From NCBI RefSeq assembly GCF_000690055.1, contig NZ_JJNZ01000001.1:62001-126000 (forward strand): a DNA stretch of 64,000 bases. The letters are read 5' to 3'. The DNA comes from Pseudoalteromonas fuliginea (lineage in GTDB: Bacteria > Pseudomonadota > Gammaproteobacteria > Enterobacterales > Alteromonadaceae). A program made the position numbers and the translations under genes. How positions within the stretch are numbered: the first letter of the stretch is position 1; each line of letters begins with the position of its first letter. Of this stretch, positions 55,000 through 64,000 are shown piece by piece. Under the pieces are notes generated by a model that saw nothing but the letters and a program-made list of their open reading frames with translations, searched no databases and was not told the DNA's origin.

Positions 55000-55806
55000 T
55001 TAGTTAGCTTCTTGAGGTTGTTGTGCTGTTGCAGGCGCAACAGCTGTAGGCGCAGTAACAGTAAATGAATTCATTTGAACTTCAAACTGCTCCATACCCT
55101 TTTCGCCTTTCCACATACGTACCAGCATGTAATCCATTTCTGGCGCAAACCATGCAATTGCTTGGCGTTTATCGTTATCGTATAAACGCTTCACTTTAAT
55201 GGCTTCTATATTACCGATAGGTAGAGAGATCATCTCTTTTTCAACAACTTCAAAGTTGTAGTCGCGGCGGCTACCTTTTTTGTCTATAAGCGGGAATGAA
55301 AAGCTCGTTTCGCCTTTTTTCAACCCTTCGCGCACTTGCACTTGGTATGAAATAGCATCCTGAAATTCATCAGTCCATTCGCACTTAAGTGGGTATTCGC
55401 TAGCGCTGCTAGTCACTACTTTGTTTGTTGTATCAAAATCAATTTTATAATCTTTATCTGGGCCTGTACCGGTGCGGATCATATTGTAATGATGCGGGGT
55501 AACCTTGCCATCTTTAAAGGTAAACTGTGATGTTTCTTCACGAGAATCAGAGAAAATCATCCACTCAATATTACTGTGGTATGTGAGTTGATAAGTGTCG
55601 TCACTTATTTTTTTGAGCTCACGAACAGCCTCGCCATGATTTTTACCTTTGCGTAAAATATCGTAGTTAGCTTGATATTGGGTCAATTCGCCTGCAATTA
55701 GGCTAGTTGGAAGTAAAGCGCCCGCACATAACAACAGGGCACTTATTTTTTTATTGTGGGTAGTGCGCGCCGTGTGCAGGAAGTTGTTTTTTGTCAAGAA
55801 CTGCAT
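55000..55806 (-). CDS. DUF3108 family secreted protein
   Basis: The ATG at 55806 (GGAAG about 8 bases upstream) gives 268 residues; a GTG at 55836 is also open. The N-terminal MQFLTKNNFLHTARTTHNKKISALLLCAGALLPTSLIAGELTQYQ has a long n-region, then a signal peptide cleaved near LIAGEL. The mature domain has the DUF3108 pattern (YQANYDILRKGKNHGEAVREL, YDNDKRQAIAWFAPEMDYMLVRM), a beta-rich periplasmic domain of unknown function. The gene start overlaps the end of purN by 56 bases, suggesting coupled translation. Confidence 0.75.
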   Translation of the reverse strand: MQFLTKNNFLHTARTTHNKKISALLLCAGALLPTSLIAGELTQYQANYDILRKGKNHGEAVRELKKISDDTYQLTYHSNIEWMIFSDSREETSQFTFKDGKVTPHHYNMIRTGTGPDKDYKIDFDTTNKVVTSSASEYPLKCEWTDEFQDAISYQVQVREGLKKGETSFSFPLIDKKGSRRDYNFEVVEKEMISLPIGNIEAIKVKRLYDNDKRQAIAWFAPEMDYMLVRMWKGEKGMEQFEVQMNSFTVTAPTAVAPATAQQPQEAN

Positions 55807-56398
55807 AATCTGCTTCCATAGTAAGTCTGTGTTCACTGAACCACTTGACCACCAAAGGATAAATTACATGCTCTTGCTCATGCACGCGTTTTGCTAATGT
55901 TTCTGCTGTATCATCCTTGAGTACAGGTATTTGCGCCTGAAGAATAACGGGACCGCCGTCTAACTCTTCAGTAACAAAGTGAACACTTACGCCATGAACA
56001 TTATCTTTTGCATCAATTGCTCTTTGGTGGGTATTCAGCCCCTGATACTTAGGCAACAAAGATGGATGAATGTTCAACATTTTTCCAACATATTTTTGCA
56101 CTAAGCTAGGAGTAAGAATACGCATAAATCCAGCTAATACAACTAGATTTGGCATAAAAGAGTCGATAACGTTCATTAATTGCGCATCGTACGCTTCGCG
56201 CGAGTCAAAATCTTTATGACTGAGCACTTTTGTAGCAATACCTGCTTGTTTTGCACGTTCTAGGCCATAAGCGTCTGCTTTATTACTAATAACAGCCGCT
56301 ATATGTCCGTTTATCTCGCCACGTTCGCAGGCATCTATAATGGCTTGTAAATTAGAGCCACTACCTGAGATTAAAACTACCAGACGAGTCGGTGCCAT
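55751..56398 (-). CDS. purN: Phosphoribosylglycinamide formyltransferase 1
   Basis: The 215 residues match PurN: VVLISGSGSNLQAIIDACERG binding loop, LAGFMRILTPS, NIHPSLLPKYQGLNTHQRAIDAKDNVHGVSVHFVTEELDGGPVI with catalytic Asn/His/Asp. It formylates GAR from 10-formyl-tetrahydrofolate. Overlaps purM by one base; operon purM-purN-DUF3108. Confidence 0.95.
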   Translation of the reverse strand: MAPTRLVVLISGSGSNLQAIIDACERGEINGHIAAVISNKADAYGLERAKQAGIATKVLSHKDFDSREAYDAQLMNVIDSFMPNLVVLAGFMRILTPSLVQKYVGKMLNIHPSLLPKYQGLNTHQRAIDAKDNVHGVSVHFVTEELDGGPVILQAQIPVLKDDTAETLAKRVHEQEHVIYPLVVKWFSEHRLTMEADYAVLDKKQLPAHGAHYPQ

Positions 56399-57450
56399 TA
56401 CTTAGCACCACCTACAATTTCAACTTGCTCTTCGCCAGCTGCTGCATCTTGAATTTCACCAAGGTGCCATGCATTTTCGTCCAAGTCTTTTAACATTGTT
56501 AAGCTTTGCTCAAGTTTGTCTGCAGGGACTACTAAAACCATGCCTACACCACAGTTAAATGTACGGTACATTTCGTGTGTAGTTATATTGCCGTTTTCTT
56601 GTAGCCAGTTAAAAATAGATGGCCACTGCCAGCTATCACCTTTAACTACTGCTTTTGCAGAAGCGGGTAATACGCGTGGAATGTTTTCCCAAAAACCGCC
56701 GCCAGTAATATGCGAAAGCGCATGTACGTCAACGTTTTTGAATAACTCAAGTAAAGGTTTTACGTAAATACGAGTAGGCTCAAGTAAGGTTTCGCCTAAT
56801 GTTTTACCTTCAAAGTCAGCGCTGGTATCAGCGTTTGACACTTCAAGTACTTTACGAATTAAAGAGAAGCCATTTGAATGAGGGCCGCTTGAAGCAAGTG
56901 CAATAAGCTGATCGCCTGCTGCTACTTTTGTGCCATCAATAATTTTTGATTTTTCTACAACGCCTGTACAAAAGCCTGCCATGTCGTAGTCTTCACCATC
57001 ATACATACCTGGCATTTCAGCTGTTTCGCCACCAATTAGGGCACAACCTGAAATTTCACAACCTTTGCCAATGCCTGTCACTACGTCAGCTGCTGTGTCT
57101 ACATCTAGTTTACCCGTTGCATAGTAATCTAGAAAAAACAGGGGTTCAGCACCTTGAACAATTAAGTCGTTTACACACATTGCAACTAAATCAATACCAA
57201 CCGTATCGTGTTTTTTTAAGTCGATTGCTAAACGTAGTTTAGTACCAACGCCATCTGTGCCTGCAACTAATACTGGTTGCTTGTAACCTTCAGGAATTTC
57301 ACAAAGTGCGCCAAAACCACCAATTCCGCCCATTACTTCAGGACGACGAGTTTTTTTAACTACGCCTTTAATACGCTCAACAAGTGCATTACCAGCGTCG
57401 ATATCTACGCCCGCGTCTTTATAGCTTAGAGACTGTTTTTGTTCGCTCAC
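56398..57450 (-). CDS. purM: Phosphoribosylformylglycinamidine cyclo-ligase
   Basis: The 350 residues match PurM (AIR synthase): [73 protein letters not shown] and [14 protein letters not shown]. It makes aminoimidazole ribotide. It heads the purMN operon; upstream is an untranslated region of about 190 bases with no clear PurR box. Confidence 0.96.
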   Translation of the reverse strand: MSEQKQSLSYKDAGVDIDAGNALVERIKGVVKKTRRPEVMGGIGGFGALCEIPEGYKQPVLVAGTDGVGTKLRLAIDLKKHDTVGIDLVAMCVNDLIVQGAEPLFFLDYYATGKLDVDTAADVVTGIGKGCEISGCALIGGETAEMPGMYDGEDYDMAGFCTGVVEKSKIIDGTKVAAGDQLIALASSGPHSNGFSLIRKVLEVSNADTSADFEGKTLGETLLEPTRIYVKPLLELFKNVDVHALSHITGGGFWENIPRVLPASAKAVVKGDSWQWPSIFNWLQENGNITTHEMYRTFNCGVGMVLVVPADKLEQSLTMLKDLDENAWHLGEIQDAAAGEEQVEIVGGAK

Positions 57451-57590
57451 AGGTTTTCCTCAAAATAGTTGTTTTGGGTTGCTTAGAAACGCGCGTATTT
57501 TACAACAATTGCAAGGTCGCGGCTAGCGCAAATGTAATTTTGAAATAATAAACAAGGACACTTGTCCGCTGCTTGTTGTTTAAATAAACA

Positions 57591-57615
57591 AAAAAACGCC
57601 CGCAGGCGTTTTTTT
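57591..57615. terminator. Terminator between cmoB and purM
   Basis: AAAAAACGCC, loop CGCA, GGCGTTTTTTT. It follows the cmoB stop on the minus strand and lies about 140 bases upstream of purM. The A run and T run allow either direction. Confidence 0.85.
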
Positions 57616-57640
57616 AGTATTTAAGGCGTTAAATTAACCG

Positions 57641-58609
57641 CTATGCTTTTGCAGTTAATATTGCTCTAAGTGGAGCAGGGTAACCTTCAATTGTTTTACT
57701 TGTGTCGTTTGGATCTAAAAAGTCGATTAACGATTCGTTTTCCATCCAATCGGTTTTGCGTTGTTCTTCAAGCGTGGTAATAGCGCAATCTTTTATTTGC
57801 ACATCTTTAAAGCCAACGCGTTCCATCCACAGTTTTAATGCTGCAGTACTTGGAATAAACCAAACGTTGCGCATTTTAGCGTAGCGATCAGTTGGGACTA
57901 ATACTGTGTTTTCGTCACCTTCAATTACTAGCGTTTCAAGCACAAGTTCGCCGCCTGGGCGTAGCTGCGCTTTTAATTGCGCTAAAAAGTCGATAGGTGA
58001 GCGACGATGATAAAGTACGCCCATCGAAAAAACCGTATCAAACGCTTTAAGCTCGGGTAATGCTTCAACACCTAGTGGCAGTAAATGTACGTTTTCATCT
58101 GGGTTGTAGTGTTTAATTGCCTGAAACTGACATAAAAATAAATCAGATGGATCAATACCCACGACAAACTCTGCGCCTTCACCGCGCATACGCCATAAAT
58201 GATAACCTGAGCCACAACCAATATCTAAAACAGTGCGGCCTTTTAATGGCTCAATATGAGGCAGGAGTCTGTCCCATTTCCAATCACTGCGCCACTCTGT
58301 ATCTATTTCAATACCGTGCACACTAAATGGGCCTTTGCGCCATGGCATCATGCGTTTTAATAAATGCATGGCTTGCTTTTGCTCGCCATCACTCATCTCC
58401 CCTGGTGCGCCAATTTCTACCTTAGTAGAAATATCAACATGGCTTGTTGAAACCTCAGGCAAGTTTTTAAGTACTTTTTGCCATTTAGGTAAATCACCGT
58501 GGCTAGCCTCGTTTTGCCAATGTTTTAATTGTGCAGGCAGTGTTTCTAGCCAGTGACTAAGTGGGCTTTGTGCAATAGATGCGTAAAATTGGTTAAACCA
58601 TTGAGACAT
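57641..58609 (-). CDS. cmoB: tRNA U34 carboxymethyltransferase
   Basis: The 322 residues (E. coli 323) have the CmoB N-terminus ([14 protein letters not shown]), the sequence [28 protein letters not shown] and the SAM-binding [20 protein letters not shown]. It transfers the carboxymethyl group of Cx-SAM to hydroxyuridine 34. It lies 12 bases after cmoA, as an operon. Confidence 0.95.
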   Translation of the reverse strand: MSQWFNQFYASIAQSPLSHWLETLPAQLKHWQNEASHGDLPKWQKVLKNLPEVSTSHVDISTKVEIGAPGEMSDGEQKQAMHLLKRMMPWRKGPFSVHGIEIDTEWRSDWKWDRLLPHIEPLKGRTVLDIGCGSGYHLWRMRGEGAEFVVGIDPSDLFLCQFQAIKHYNPDENVHLLPLGVEALPELKAFDTVFSMGVLYHRRSPIDFLAQLKAQLRPGGELVLETLVIEGDENTVLVPTDRYAKMRNVWFIPSTAALKLWMERVGFKDVQIKDCAITTLEEQRKTDWMENESLIDFLDPNDTSKTIEGYPAPLRAILTAKA

Positions 58610-58621
58610 GGATGACTCTCT

Positions 58622-59347
58622 TTATTTAATTGCTACCATTGAGCAAAAATTAAAACATTGATACCACACTTGAGTTTGGCTAAAACCAATATCTTGTAAG
58701 CGAGTAAAGTGAGCGCTTAGTGTATCTGGGCGCATAACGTTTTCGATGGCGGTACGCTTTTGGCTTATTTCAAGCTCAGAGTAACCATTGTGTCGTTTAA
58801 AGTCGTGGTGCAAATCAATCAATAAATTGTCGCATTGCTCATTTTCAGCTTTAATTTTTTCGCTTAGCAGCAATACACCACCAGGTTTTAAATTAGCATA
58901 TATTTTTTCAAGCACAGCTTGGCGTTGCGCGTGTGGAATAAACTGCAACGTAAAATTCATTGCTACTACCGAGGCGTTTTGAATTTCAAGCTCGTTAATA
59001 TCGCCTAAGGTAACAGTAACAGGCACATCTGATTTAAAACCTTGTAAATGTACCTTACAACGTTCAACCATTGCTTGAGAGTTATCTACCGCTATTATAT
59101 GGCAGTTATCGGTACGAATATTACGGCGCATACTAAGTGTTACGGCGCCCAGTGAGCAGCCTAAATCATAAAGATTTGAGTTACTTTGCGCGTATTCACC
59201 GGCGAGTTTACCCATTGTACTGACAATAGTTGCGTAGCCCGGTACTGAGCGTTGAATCATATCGGGAAATACTTCGACTACATTTTGGTCAAAGCTAAAA
59301 TCTTTTACTTGTTGCTCAGAGGCATAAATACTGTCTTTTATGGTCAC
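58622..59347 (-). CDS. cmoA: Carboxy-S-adenosyl-L-methionine synthase
   Basis: The 241 residues match CmoA: FDQNVVEVFPDMIQRSVPGYATIVSTMGKLAGEYAQ, then YDLGCSLGAVTLSMRRNI and VAMNFTLQFIPHAQRQAVLEKIYANLKPGGVLLLSEK. It converts SAM and prephenate to Cx-SAM, used by CmoB for wobble uridine modification. Upstream gene of the cmoAB operon. In E. coli cmoAB lies near yecE and aspS, as here. Confidence 0.95.
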   Translation of the reverse strand: MTIKDSIYASEQQVKDFSFDQNVVEVFPDMIQRSVPGYATIVSTMGKLAGEYAQSNSNLYDLGCSLGAVTLSMRRNIRTDNCHIIAVDNSQAMVERCKVHLQGFKSDVPVTVTLGDINELEIQNASVVAMNFTLQFIPHAQRQAVLEKIYANLKPGGVLLLSEKIKAENEQCDNLLIDLHHDFKRHNGYSELEISQKRTAIENVMRPDTLSAHFTRLQDIGFSQTQVWYQCFNFCSMVAIK

Positions 59348-59464
59348 GAAAGCAGTCTCTTTTAAAATAATAGTGTTATTTTAACATTTTATACTGGATA
59401 GTCAGTGATAAATTCAGTAGCTTGACTAGAATTATGAATAATAAGCACAAAAAGAGATTATTAA

Positions 59465-60151
59465 ATGAGTAAAAGTAAGGTTATTAGTACCGACGATATT
59501 TTAGCAACCCTGTGTCATTCTGTAACAGGCGTACTTACCTCAGCCAGCGGCAACAGCATTAGCTATTCTGCAATGGTACAAAAAATAACGCGAACATGTA
59601 TGCGCCCAGATATTGGTTGCTTTGTTTTGTTTGATGGTGGCTTTACCGGGTTGGTAATTACTAACTTCACCTCGCAAGCAGCAATGGAAATTTATGGCGA
59701 TTATATGCGTAATATGGGGATGCCAGAAGAAGAAATAGCGCATAGCCATTTATCAGACGATGTGTCTAACGTATTAGGTGAGTTAATGAACCAAATTGTT
59801 GGCGACTTTACATCTAAAGTACGCGAACAATTACACACTTCTATTACGCAAAACCAGCCGAAAATGATGGCAATTAACAAACAAGTGCAAATATCGGTAG
59901 ATACCACTATGGATCGCCCACAAGCACGTCGCGTGACATTTACTACCAGTAAGCAAAATATCTTTTACCTAGAACTTGCTATGGATAAAACTGAGTTTAT
60001 TAAACTACATGATTTTGACATTGTAGAAGCTATAGACCCTGATGACATTATCGAAAATGAAGCCAAACAACAAGCTGAAAAATCTAAAGCAGCTGCGTCT
60101 TCTGGACAAGATGACGACGATGACGACTTCATGGCAGGCTTAGGGCTTTAA
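59465..60151 (+). CDS. CheX-like DUF3334 family protein
   Basis: The 228-residue acidic protein has a single alpha/beta domain with a CheX/CheC-like helix DVSNVLGELMNQIVGDFTSKVREQL, where the ExxNxxxG motif resembles the phosphatase site of those proteins, though the active Glu-Asn pair is only partly preserved (E...N). The C-terminus is poly-Asp (QDDDDDDFMAGLGL). I match it to DUF3334; function not known. It is monocistronic and divergent from cmoA. Confidence 0.65.
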   Translation: MSKSKVISTDDILATLCHSVTGVLTSASGNSISYSAMVQKITRTCMRPDIGCFVLFDGGFTGLVITNFTSQAAMEIYGDYMRNMGMPEEEIAHSHLSDDVSNVLGELMNQIVGDFTSKVREQLHTSITQNQPKMMAINKQVQISVDTTMDRPQARRVTFTTSKQNIFYLELAMDKTEFIKLHDFDIVEAIDPDDIIENEAKQQAEKSKAAASSGQDDDDDDFMAGLGL

Positions 60152-60161
60152 GTTTATTTAT

Positions 60162-60193
60162 GTAGGTTGGGTTGAGTGAAACGAAACCCAACG
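60162..60193. repeat. REP-like palindrome (GGTTGGGTT...AACCCAAC)
   Basis: GTAGGTTGGGTTGAGTG...AACGAAACCCAAC forms a hairpin with a small loop directly after the DUF3334 gene. This sequence (or its mirror) is a widespread proteobacterial extragenic repeat. Confidence 0.7.
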
Positions 60194-60246
60194 ACTGCTC
60201 TATCAACTCTTCGCTATCAGCTTTTAGTAGGTTGATACGACCCATA

Positions 60247-60276
60247 AAAACGCGATTTGATATCGCGTTTTTTATT
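60247..60276 (+). terminator. Terminator after the DUF3334 gene
   Basis: AAAAACGCGAT, TTG, ATATCGCGTTTTTT: hairpin of AACGCGAT with ATCGCGTT followed by T-run, between the REP-like repeat and the pseudogene. Confidence 0.8.
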
Positions 60277-60320
60277 AACCAAAATATAAATTCTCTTTAG
60301 TATTAGTAAGGATATTTTAA

Positions 60321-60586
60321 ATGACTGATACGGAAAACGGTGATTGCAAGCTTACAAAAGAAGTTGGGAGGTTTGTAAAGTCGCACATAATACCGAAATC
60401 CCTAACTAGGCCAAACATTTCAGGGAATAAATTTATTGAAAAGAAAGTGACTAATCGCGGACCCTTTATGGCAAAGCAGGTGATAGCTGGTATGACCCAA
60501 ATATAGTGACCCAAAAAGGTGAAGATATTTTAGCGTATTTAGATACCTTAGCTATTGAGGAGCTTCGAGGTTTAGGTTTGGTTTAG
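60321..60586 (+). pseudogene. Remnant of a small protein gene broken by a frameshift
   Basis: Reading from ATG (AAGGATATTTTAA upstream) gives MTDTENGDCKLTKEVGRFVKS and HIIPKSLTRPNISGNKFIEKKV. After MAK the frame shifts; adding one A in the run at 60473-60475 restores AGDSWYDPNIVTQKGEDILAYLDT...RGLGLV up to TAG at 60584. The first part has HIIPKSL, like small HNH-type proteins, but I cannot name the family. It may be a decayed mobile or toxin gene, or an intact gene with a base error. Confidence 0.5.
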
Positions 60587-60690
60587 TCTAGTCATTTATT
60601 TAAAGCAAACTCTGCCAAACAGCTAAATAGCCTCAGACTAGTAAAATTTCAAAGACCCAAATTAATTAGAAAATACTTTCTTAGCCTTTT

Positions 60691-61143
60691 GTGGAGAGCT
60701 GCAGTAACAAAAATTCGGCATTTAGTGAAGTTAATTTAAATGCAAAAAACATTGAACTTCTTAGACAGATTATAGTTGGTGAGAAGGAAGATAATAGAGC
60801 TATTTTTCCAATTAGCTTGGTTCAGTTATCTACAAAAGGTCATACAGTCAATTTAGCACCATTTAAGCACAAGATGGATATTAATGGAGGTGAGAATATA
60901 TATCGCTTCTATCATGATGGACTTGTTATTCATATGTATATTGATGATCCGCGGTTGTCTGTTTTAAAATCTTCGGTTGATTATAATCACCCTATGTTCG
61001 TTGGATTGGATATAACTATTATTAACCAAATCAATTATGAAAATTCATTTCAATATCAAAATACTTTGAAACATACAAAAGAATATTTCAATCACTTTCC
61101 TAGCGAACGTCCAGCTAAAGCATCTAAGAGTACTCATAAATAA
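60691..61143 (+). CDS. Hypothetical protein
   Basis: The open frame starts at GTG (150 residues) and its Shine-Dalgarno is weak. It is soluble, with NIYRFYHDGLVIHMYIDDPRLSVLK and VGLDITIINQINYENSF, and ends in a basic tail (ERPAKASKSTHK). No family recognised. It lies in a small poorly conserved stretch next to the broken gene at 60321 and is convergent with, and overlaps by 10 bases, the YgjP-like gene. Confidence 0.5.
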   Translation: MESCSNKNSAFSEVNLNAKNIELLRQIIVGEKEDNRAIFPISLVQLSTKGHTVNLAPFKHKMDINGGENIYRFYHDGLVIHMYIDDPRLSVLKSSVDYNHPMFVGLDITIINQINYENSFQYQNTLKHTKEYFNHFPSERPAKASKSTHK

Positions 61144-61631
61144 GGATTCTCTCCCATCGCCACAACCACACAAAATATCCTTAAATCTAATTCCAATTGG
61201 TGGTAATTCGGCTCCATGTGGCAGCAAAGTTGGTAAAAGCCTTTGTTATGGTCTTTTTCTTTAAAGTGGGCGAGCTCATGTACCACTAACGCTTTTAATA
61301 ATGGCTCGGGGGCGCGCAGCAAGTCGCTATTTATGGCTAAATCGTGCTTTCGGGTTTTGCCTTGCATTCGATACGTATGTGTACCCAGTGCGTTGGTGAC
61401 CATATCGCCTTGCTTTTTAAATGCTGCGCGCCCAAACGGTGGTGCATTTTTTAAATACTGTTTTTTAAGCTCGGTTGCATAGCTATAAAGTAGTTTATCG
61501 CTGGTAATAGTATGTGCTTGCGGATACTTTTTAAGTAAGTAGTCACATACCTTTTTGTTATTTATAAGGCTTAATACTTGCTCAACAATCTTAGCTGGGT
61601 AGCCGGTAAAGTAACGTGCGTATTCACTCAT
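61134..61631 (-). CDS. YgjP-like metal-dependent hydrolase
   Basis: The 165 residues contain HELAHFKEKDH (His118, Glu119, His122, third His128), the YgjP/WLM-type HExxHxxxxxH zinc motif, and CxxHMEPNYHQLELDL after it. Such small SprT-related proteases have few known substrates. Neighbour YecE-like gene follows on the same strand 25 bases upstream. Confidence 0.8.
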   Translation of the reverse strand: MSEYARYFTGYPAKIVEQVLSLINNKKVCDYLLKKYPQAHTITSDKLLYSYATELKKQYLKNAPPFGRAAFKKQGDMVTNALGTHTYRMQGKTRKHDLAINSDLLRAPEPLLKALVVHELAHFKEKDHNKGFYQLCCHMEPNYHQLELDLRIFCVVVAMGENPYL

Positions 61632-61655
61632 TATTGTTTCTCTGTCGTTTTACTT

Positions 61656-62504
61656 TTAAAAAAGTGCTTGCTGGTGGGCTTCTTTTTCGCCAGTAAATGG
61701 GTTTAATGCTTTGTGATTATAACCTAGGTCTTTGCAAAACTGCCTTGCTAATAATGGCGCTTCTCGGTTATCTGCCGTATGAAAAAACACATAGGGCGTT
61801 TTTCCTTCATCAAGCCATTGTTTTACTTTACTTAGCCACGGTTTATAAAAGGGTTTATAGTCGTTTTGTAAATCGGCTATTACAAAGCGCGCCATAGGCT
61901 CTGAGCCAGTTGCTATTGCATGTACCGGTAAGTGGGGCTTTTTTTGCTGTGCATCTATTAGCGCTTCGGTTGTTGGTTTTACCGCAAATAGGGCGCGAGT
62001 ATCCATCGATATACGATTTATGTTGTTTGCCATTAATAATTGGTTAAGCGCTATTTCGGCTTCACCCTTTTGAAAAAACGCAGTATGACGTACCTCTACA
62101 CCGTAATTAACCTCTTTTGGTAACAGGCTAATAAATTGGGCGAGTTTGGGTAAGTCACCAGGGCCAAATGCTTTAGGTAATTGCAGCATGATTTGCCCGG
62201 TTTTTTCTAAAATAGGGGAGAACAAGTTAAGCCAATCAGTGAGCTCGGTTTGAACATTAGTTAGGTGCAGCTCGTGGCTAAAGCGACGATTAAACTTAAA
62301 CGTAAATTTAAAATCGTCGGGTACACTATTTGCCCAGCGCAATACGGTGCTTGGCGATGGGTCGGCGTAAAAGCTGGTATTGCCTTCCACAGAATTAAAA
62401 TGCTGCGCGTATTGGCTAAGCATATCGGCGTTTTTACATTGGCTTGAAAATAAATTGCCTTTCCATGCATTACTCGACCACTGCGGGCATCCAATATATA
62501 ACAT
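61656..62504 (-). CDS. DUF72 family protein (YecE-like)
   Basis: I start at MLYIGCPQWSSNAWKGNLF (282 residues), the family's conserved N-terminus (IGxxxW); the longer frame adds 21 unrelated residues. The protein is a TIM-barrel DUF72 member with FNSVEGNTSFYADPSPSTVLRWANSVPDDFKFTFKFNR and FFHTADNREAPLLARQF. Function unknown. In E. coli yecE lies near cmoAB and aspS, as here. Confidence 0.85.
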   Translation of the reverse strand: MLYIGCPQWSSNAWKGNLFSSQCKNADMLSQYAQHFNSVEGNTSFYADPSPSTVLRWANSVPDDFKFTFKFNRRFSHELHLTNVQTELTDWLNLFSPILEKTGQIMLQLPKAFGPGDLPKLAQFISLLPKEVNYGVEVRHTAFFQKGEAEIALNQLLMANNINRISMDTRALFAVKPTTEALIDAQQKKPHLPVHAIATGSEPMARFVIADLQNDYKPFYKPWLSKVKQWLDEGKTPYVFFHTADNREAPLLARQFCKDLGYNHKALNPFTGEKEAHQQALF

Positions 62505-62753
62505 ATAAATAGCTGATAAATTACTTCGTGACGTAAGTGTACCAAATACATACGGTGGTTGCTGCAAATTAACATTACAAAGCTAAACACACGCCCTAGC
62601 ATCTTAATGTTAGTTGAGTATAATACAGGGCTTAATTTGATTATTTTTAGATTGCTAGCGGCTTTATTTGTATTGTGGTGACCTGTTTTTTAAATCACAC
62701 GCCTTAAAACAAATAAATACAACCGTTTAAGCCTTTTATCTGACAGGAAAACT

Positions 62754-64000
62754 ATGCGCTCTATATATTGCGGACAGCTAAATAAAACTCACGTAGATCA
62801 AGAAGTGGAACTATGTGGCTGGATCAACAAACGACGTGACCTTGGTGGACTTATCTTTGTCGATTTACGCGATAGAGAAGGTTTAGTACAAGTTGTATTC
62901 GACTCTGACATTGAAGAGTTAATGAGTTCAGCTAACACACTTCGCCAAGAATTTTGTGTTCAGCTAAAAGGTACTGTACGTGCACGCCCTGATAGCCAAG
63001 TAAATAAAGACATGGCAACAGGTGAAATTGAAGTTTTAGGTACTGAGCTTACAATTATTAACCGCTCTGAGCCATTACCGCTTGATTTTAACCAAGTAAA
63101 CTCAGAAGAGCGTCGTTTAAAATACCGCTACCTAGACCTACGTCGTCTAGAAATGAGTGACCGTATTAAATTACGTGCTAAAGCAAGCAGCTTTGTTCGT
63201 CGCTTTTTAGATGAAAACGGCTTTTTAGACATCGAAACACCTGTACTTACTAAAGCAACGCCAGAAGGCGCACGCGATTACTTAGTGCCAAGCCGCGTTC
63301 ATAAAGGTAGTTTTTACGCATTACCGCAGTCGCCACAGTTATTTAAGCAATTGTTGATGATGTCGGGTTTTGACCGTTACTACCAAATTGTTAAATGTTT
63401 CCGTGATGAAGATTTACGTGCCGATCGCCAACCAGAATTTACCCAAATAGATATAGAGACCTCGTTCATGAGCTCTGATCAAGTCCGTGGTATGACTGAA
63501 AAAATGATCCGTGAAATGTGGCAAACATTACTAAACGTTGATTTAGGCGATTTTCCAATCATGCCTTACAGCGAGGCAATGAGCCTTTACGGTTCTGATA
63601 AGCCAGATTTACGTAACCCAATGAAATTAGTTGATGTTGCAGATTTAGTTAAAGACGTAGAGTTTAATGTTTTCTCAGGTCCGGCTAATGACGAAAAAGG
63701 TCGTGTTGCTGTATTAACTGTACCGGGTGGCGCTAAGCTTTCTCGTAAACAGCTTGACGATTACACTAAGTTTATTGGTATTTACGGCGCTAAAGGCATG
63801 GCGTGGATGAAAGTAAACGACCACACTGCAGGCGCTGAGGGTGTTCAATCACCAGTGGCTAAGTTTTTAAGCGAAGACGTAATCACAAAATTACTTGAGC
63901 GTACTAATGCACAGTCTGGCGATATTATTTTATTCGGTGCCGATAAGTGCAATACAGTAAATGAAGCAATGGGCGCACTGCGCGTTAAGATTGGTGTTGA
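62754..64000 (+). CDS. aspS: Aspartyl-tRNA synthetase, N-terminal two thirds, cut by window edge
   Basis: The ATG is preceded by ACAGGAAAACT. The visible 415 residues match bacterial Asp[42 protein letters not shown] anticodon-binding fold, class II motif 2 [32 protein letters not shown] and the bacterial insert. The C-terminal part, including motif 3, lies beyond the window. It charges the tRNA-Asp genes in this window. Confidence 0.96.
   Translation, partial: MRSIYCGQLNKTHVDQEVELCGWINKRRDLGGLIFVDLRDREGLVQVVFDSDIEELMSSANTLRQEFCVQLKGTVRARPDSQVNKDMATGEIEVLGTELTIINRSEPLPLDFNQVNSEERRLKYRYLDLRRLEMSDRIKLRAKASSFVRRFLDENGFLDIETPVLTKATPEGARDYLVPSRVHKGSFYALPQSPQLFKQLLMMSGFDRYYQIVKCFRDEDLRADRQPEFTQIDIETSFMSSDQVRGMTEKMIREMWQTLLNVDLGDFPIMPYSEAMSLYGSDKPDLRNPMKLVDVADLVKDVEFNVFSGPANDEKGRVAVLTVPGGAKLSRKQLDDYTKFIGIYGAKGMAWMKVNDHTAGAEGVQSPVAKFLSEDVITKLLERTNAQSGDIILFGADKCNTVNEAMGALRVKIGV

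Noticed and set aside
57451..57640. PurR box upstream of purM
   Set aside because: GCGCAAATGTAATT near 57528 fits only one half of the palindrome, so I do not call it.

Overview
The window is chromosomal DNA of a marine gammaproteobacterium, almost certainly a Pseudoalteromonas or a close Alteromonadales relative. The reasons are the AT-rich coding sequence, many outer-membrane TonB-dependent receptors, repeated tRNA-Asp genes, and E. coli-like gene neighbourhoods (queF/syd/csrB/yqcC-truC-yqcA, gloB/methyltransferase/rnhA/dnaQ, purM-purN, yecE/cmoA-cmoB/aspS, fadE/yafJ, priC/ybaM). Most of it is core genome. No phage, transposase gene or CRISPR array is present.

Layout. 1-7.9 kb: start of grxA (minus), a response-regulator-like protein, an HTH/TPR regulator facing a small outer-membrane protein, a frameshifted sugar transporter, then a two-gene accessory locus (membrane coiled-coil protein plus a Lit/M48-like zinc peptidase, 5335-7228) and a dual-specificity phosphatase. 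8-18.5 kb: DNA repair genes, namely a FAN1-like VRR-NUC protein fused to a DnaQ-type exonuclease, then a minus-strand run dinG - tauE-like - priC - HDAC-like - comFB-like - ybaM, with polB (Pol II) divergent from dinG across a LexA box. 18.5-31 kb: a large TonB receptor, a short H-NS-like protein, radD, rraB, tamA-tamB and a lipoprotein cyclophilin. 31-41 kb: queF, syd, small conserved proteins, a GGA-rich CsrB-type RNA with a GacA/UvrY-type box upstream, yqcC-truC-yqcA, mltD and gloB. 41-46 kb: methyltransferase, rnhA, dnaQ, a TIGR03503-type membrane protein and seven identical tRNA-Asp genes. 46-51 kb: two-component system, Fur-box-preceded TonB receptor and PepSY protein, a probable iron-uptake unit. 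51-64 kb: fadE with a FadR-like operator, yafJ-like amidotransferase, DUF3108, purN-purM, cmoA-cmoB, a CheX/DUF3334-like protein, a small decayed region, a YgjP-like peptidase, a YecE-like protein and the first two thirds of aspS.

The most interesting items are: (1) the Lit-like peptidase/membrane coiled-coil pair, a candidate defence or stress system; (2) the FAN1+exonuclease fusion; (3) a csrB gene with a ~107-bp internal tandem duplication and about 25 GGA motifs; (4) two ~162-bp terminal-inverted-repeat elements that each supply the 3' end of a neighbouring gene; (5) two apparent one-base losses in A-runs that break genes and could be real or sequencing errors. All family names come from reading motifs by eye; no database search was run.
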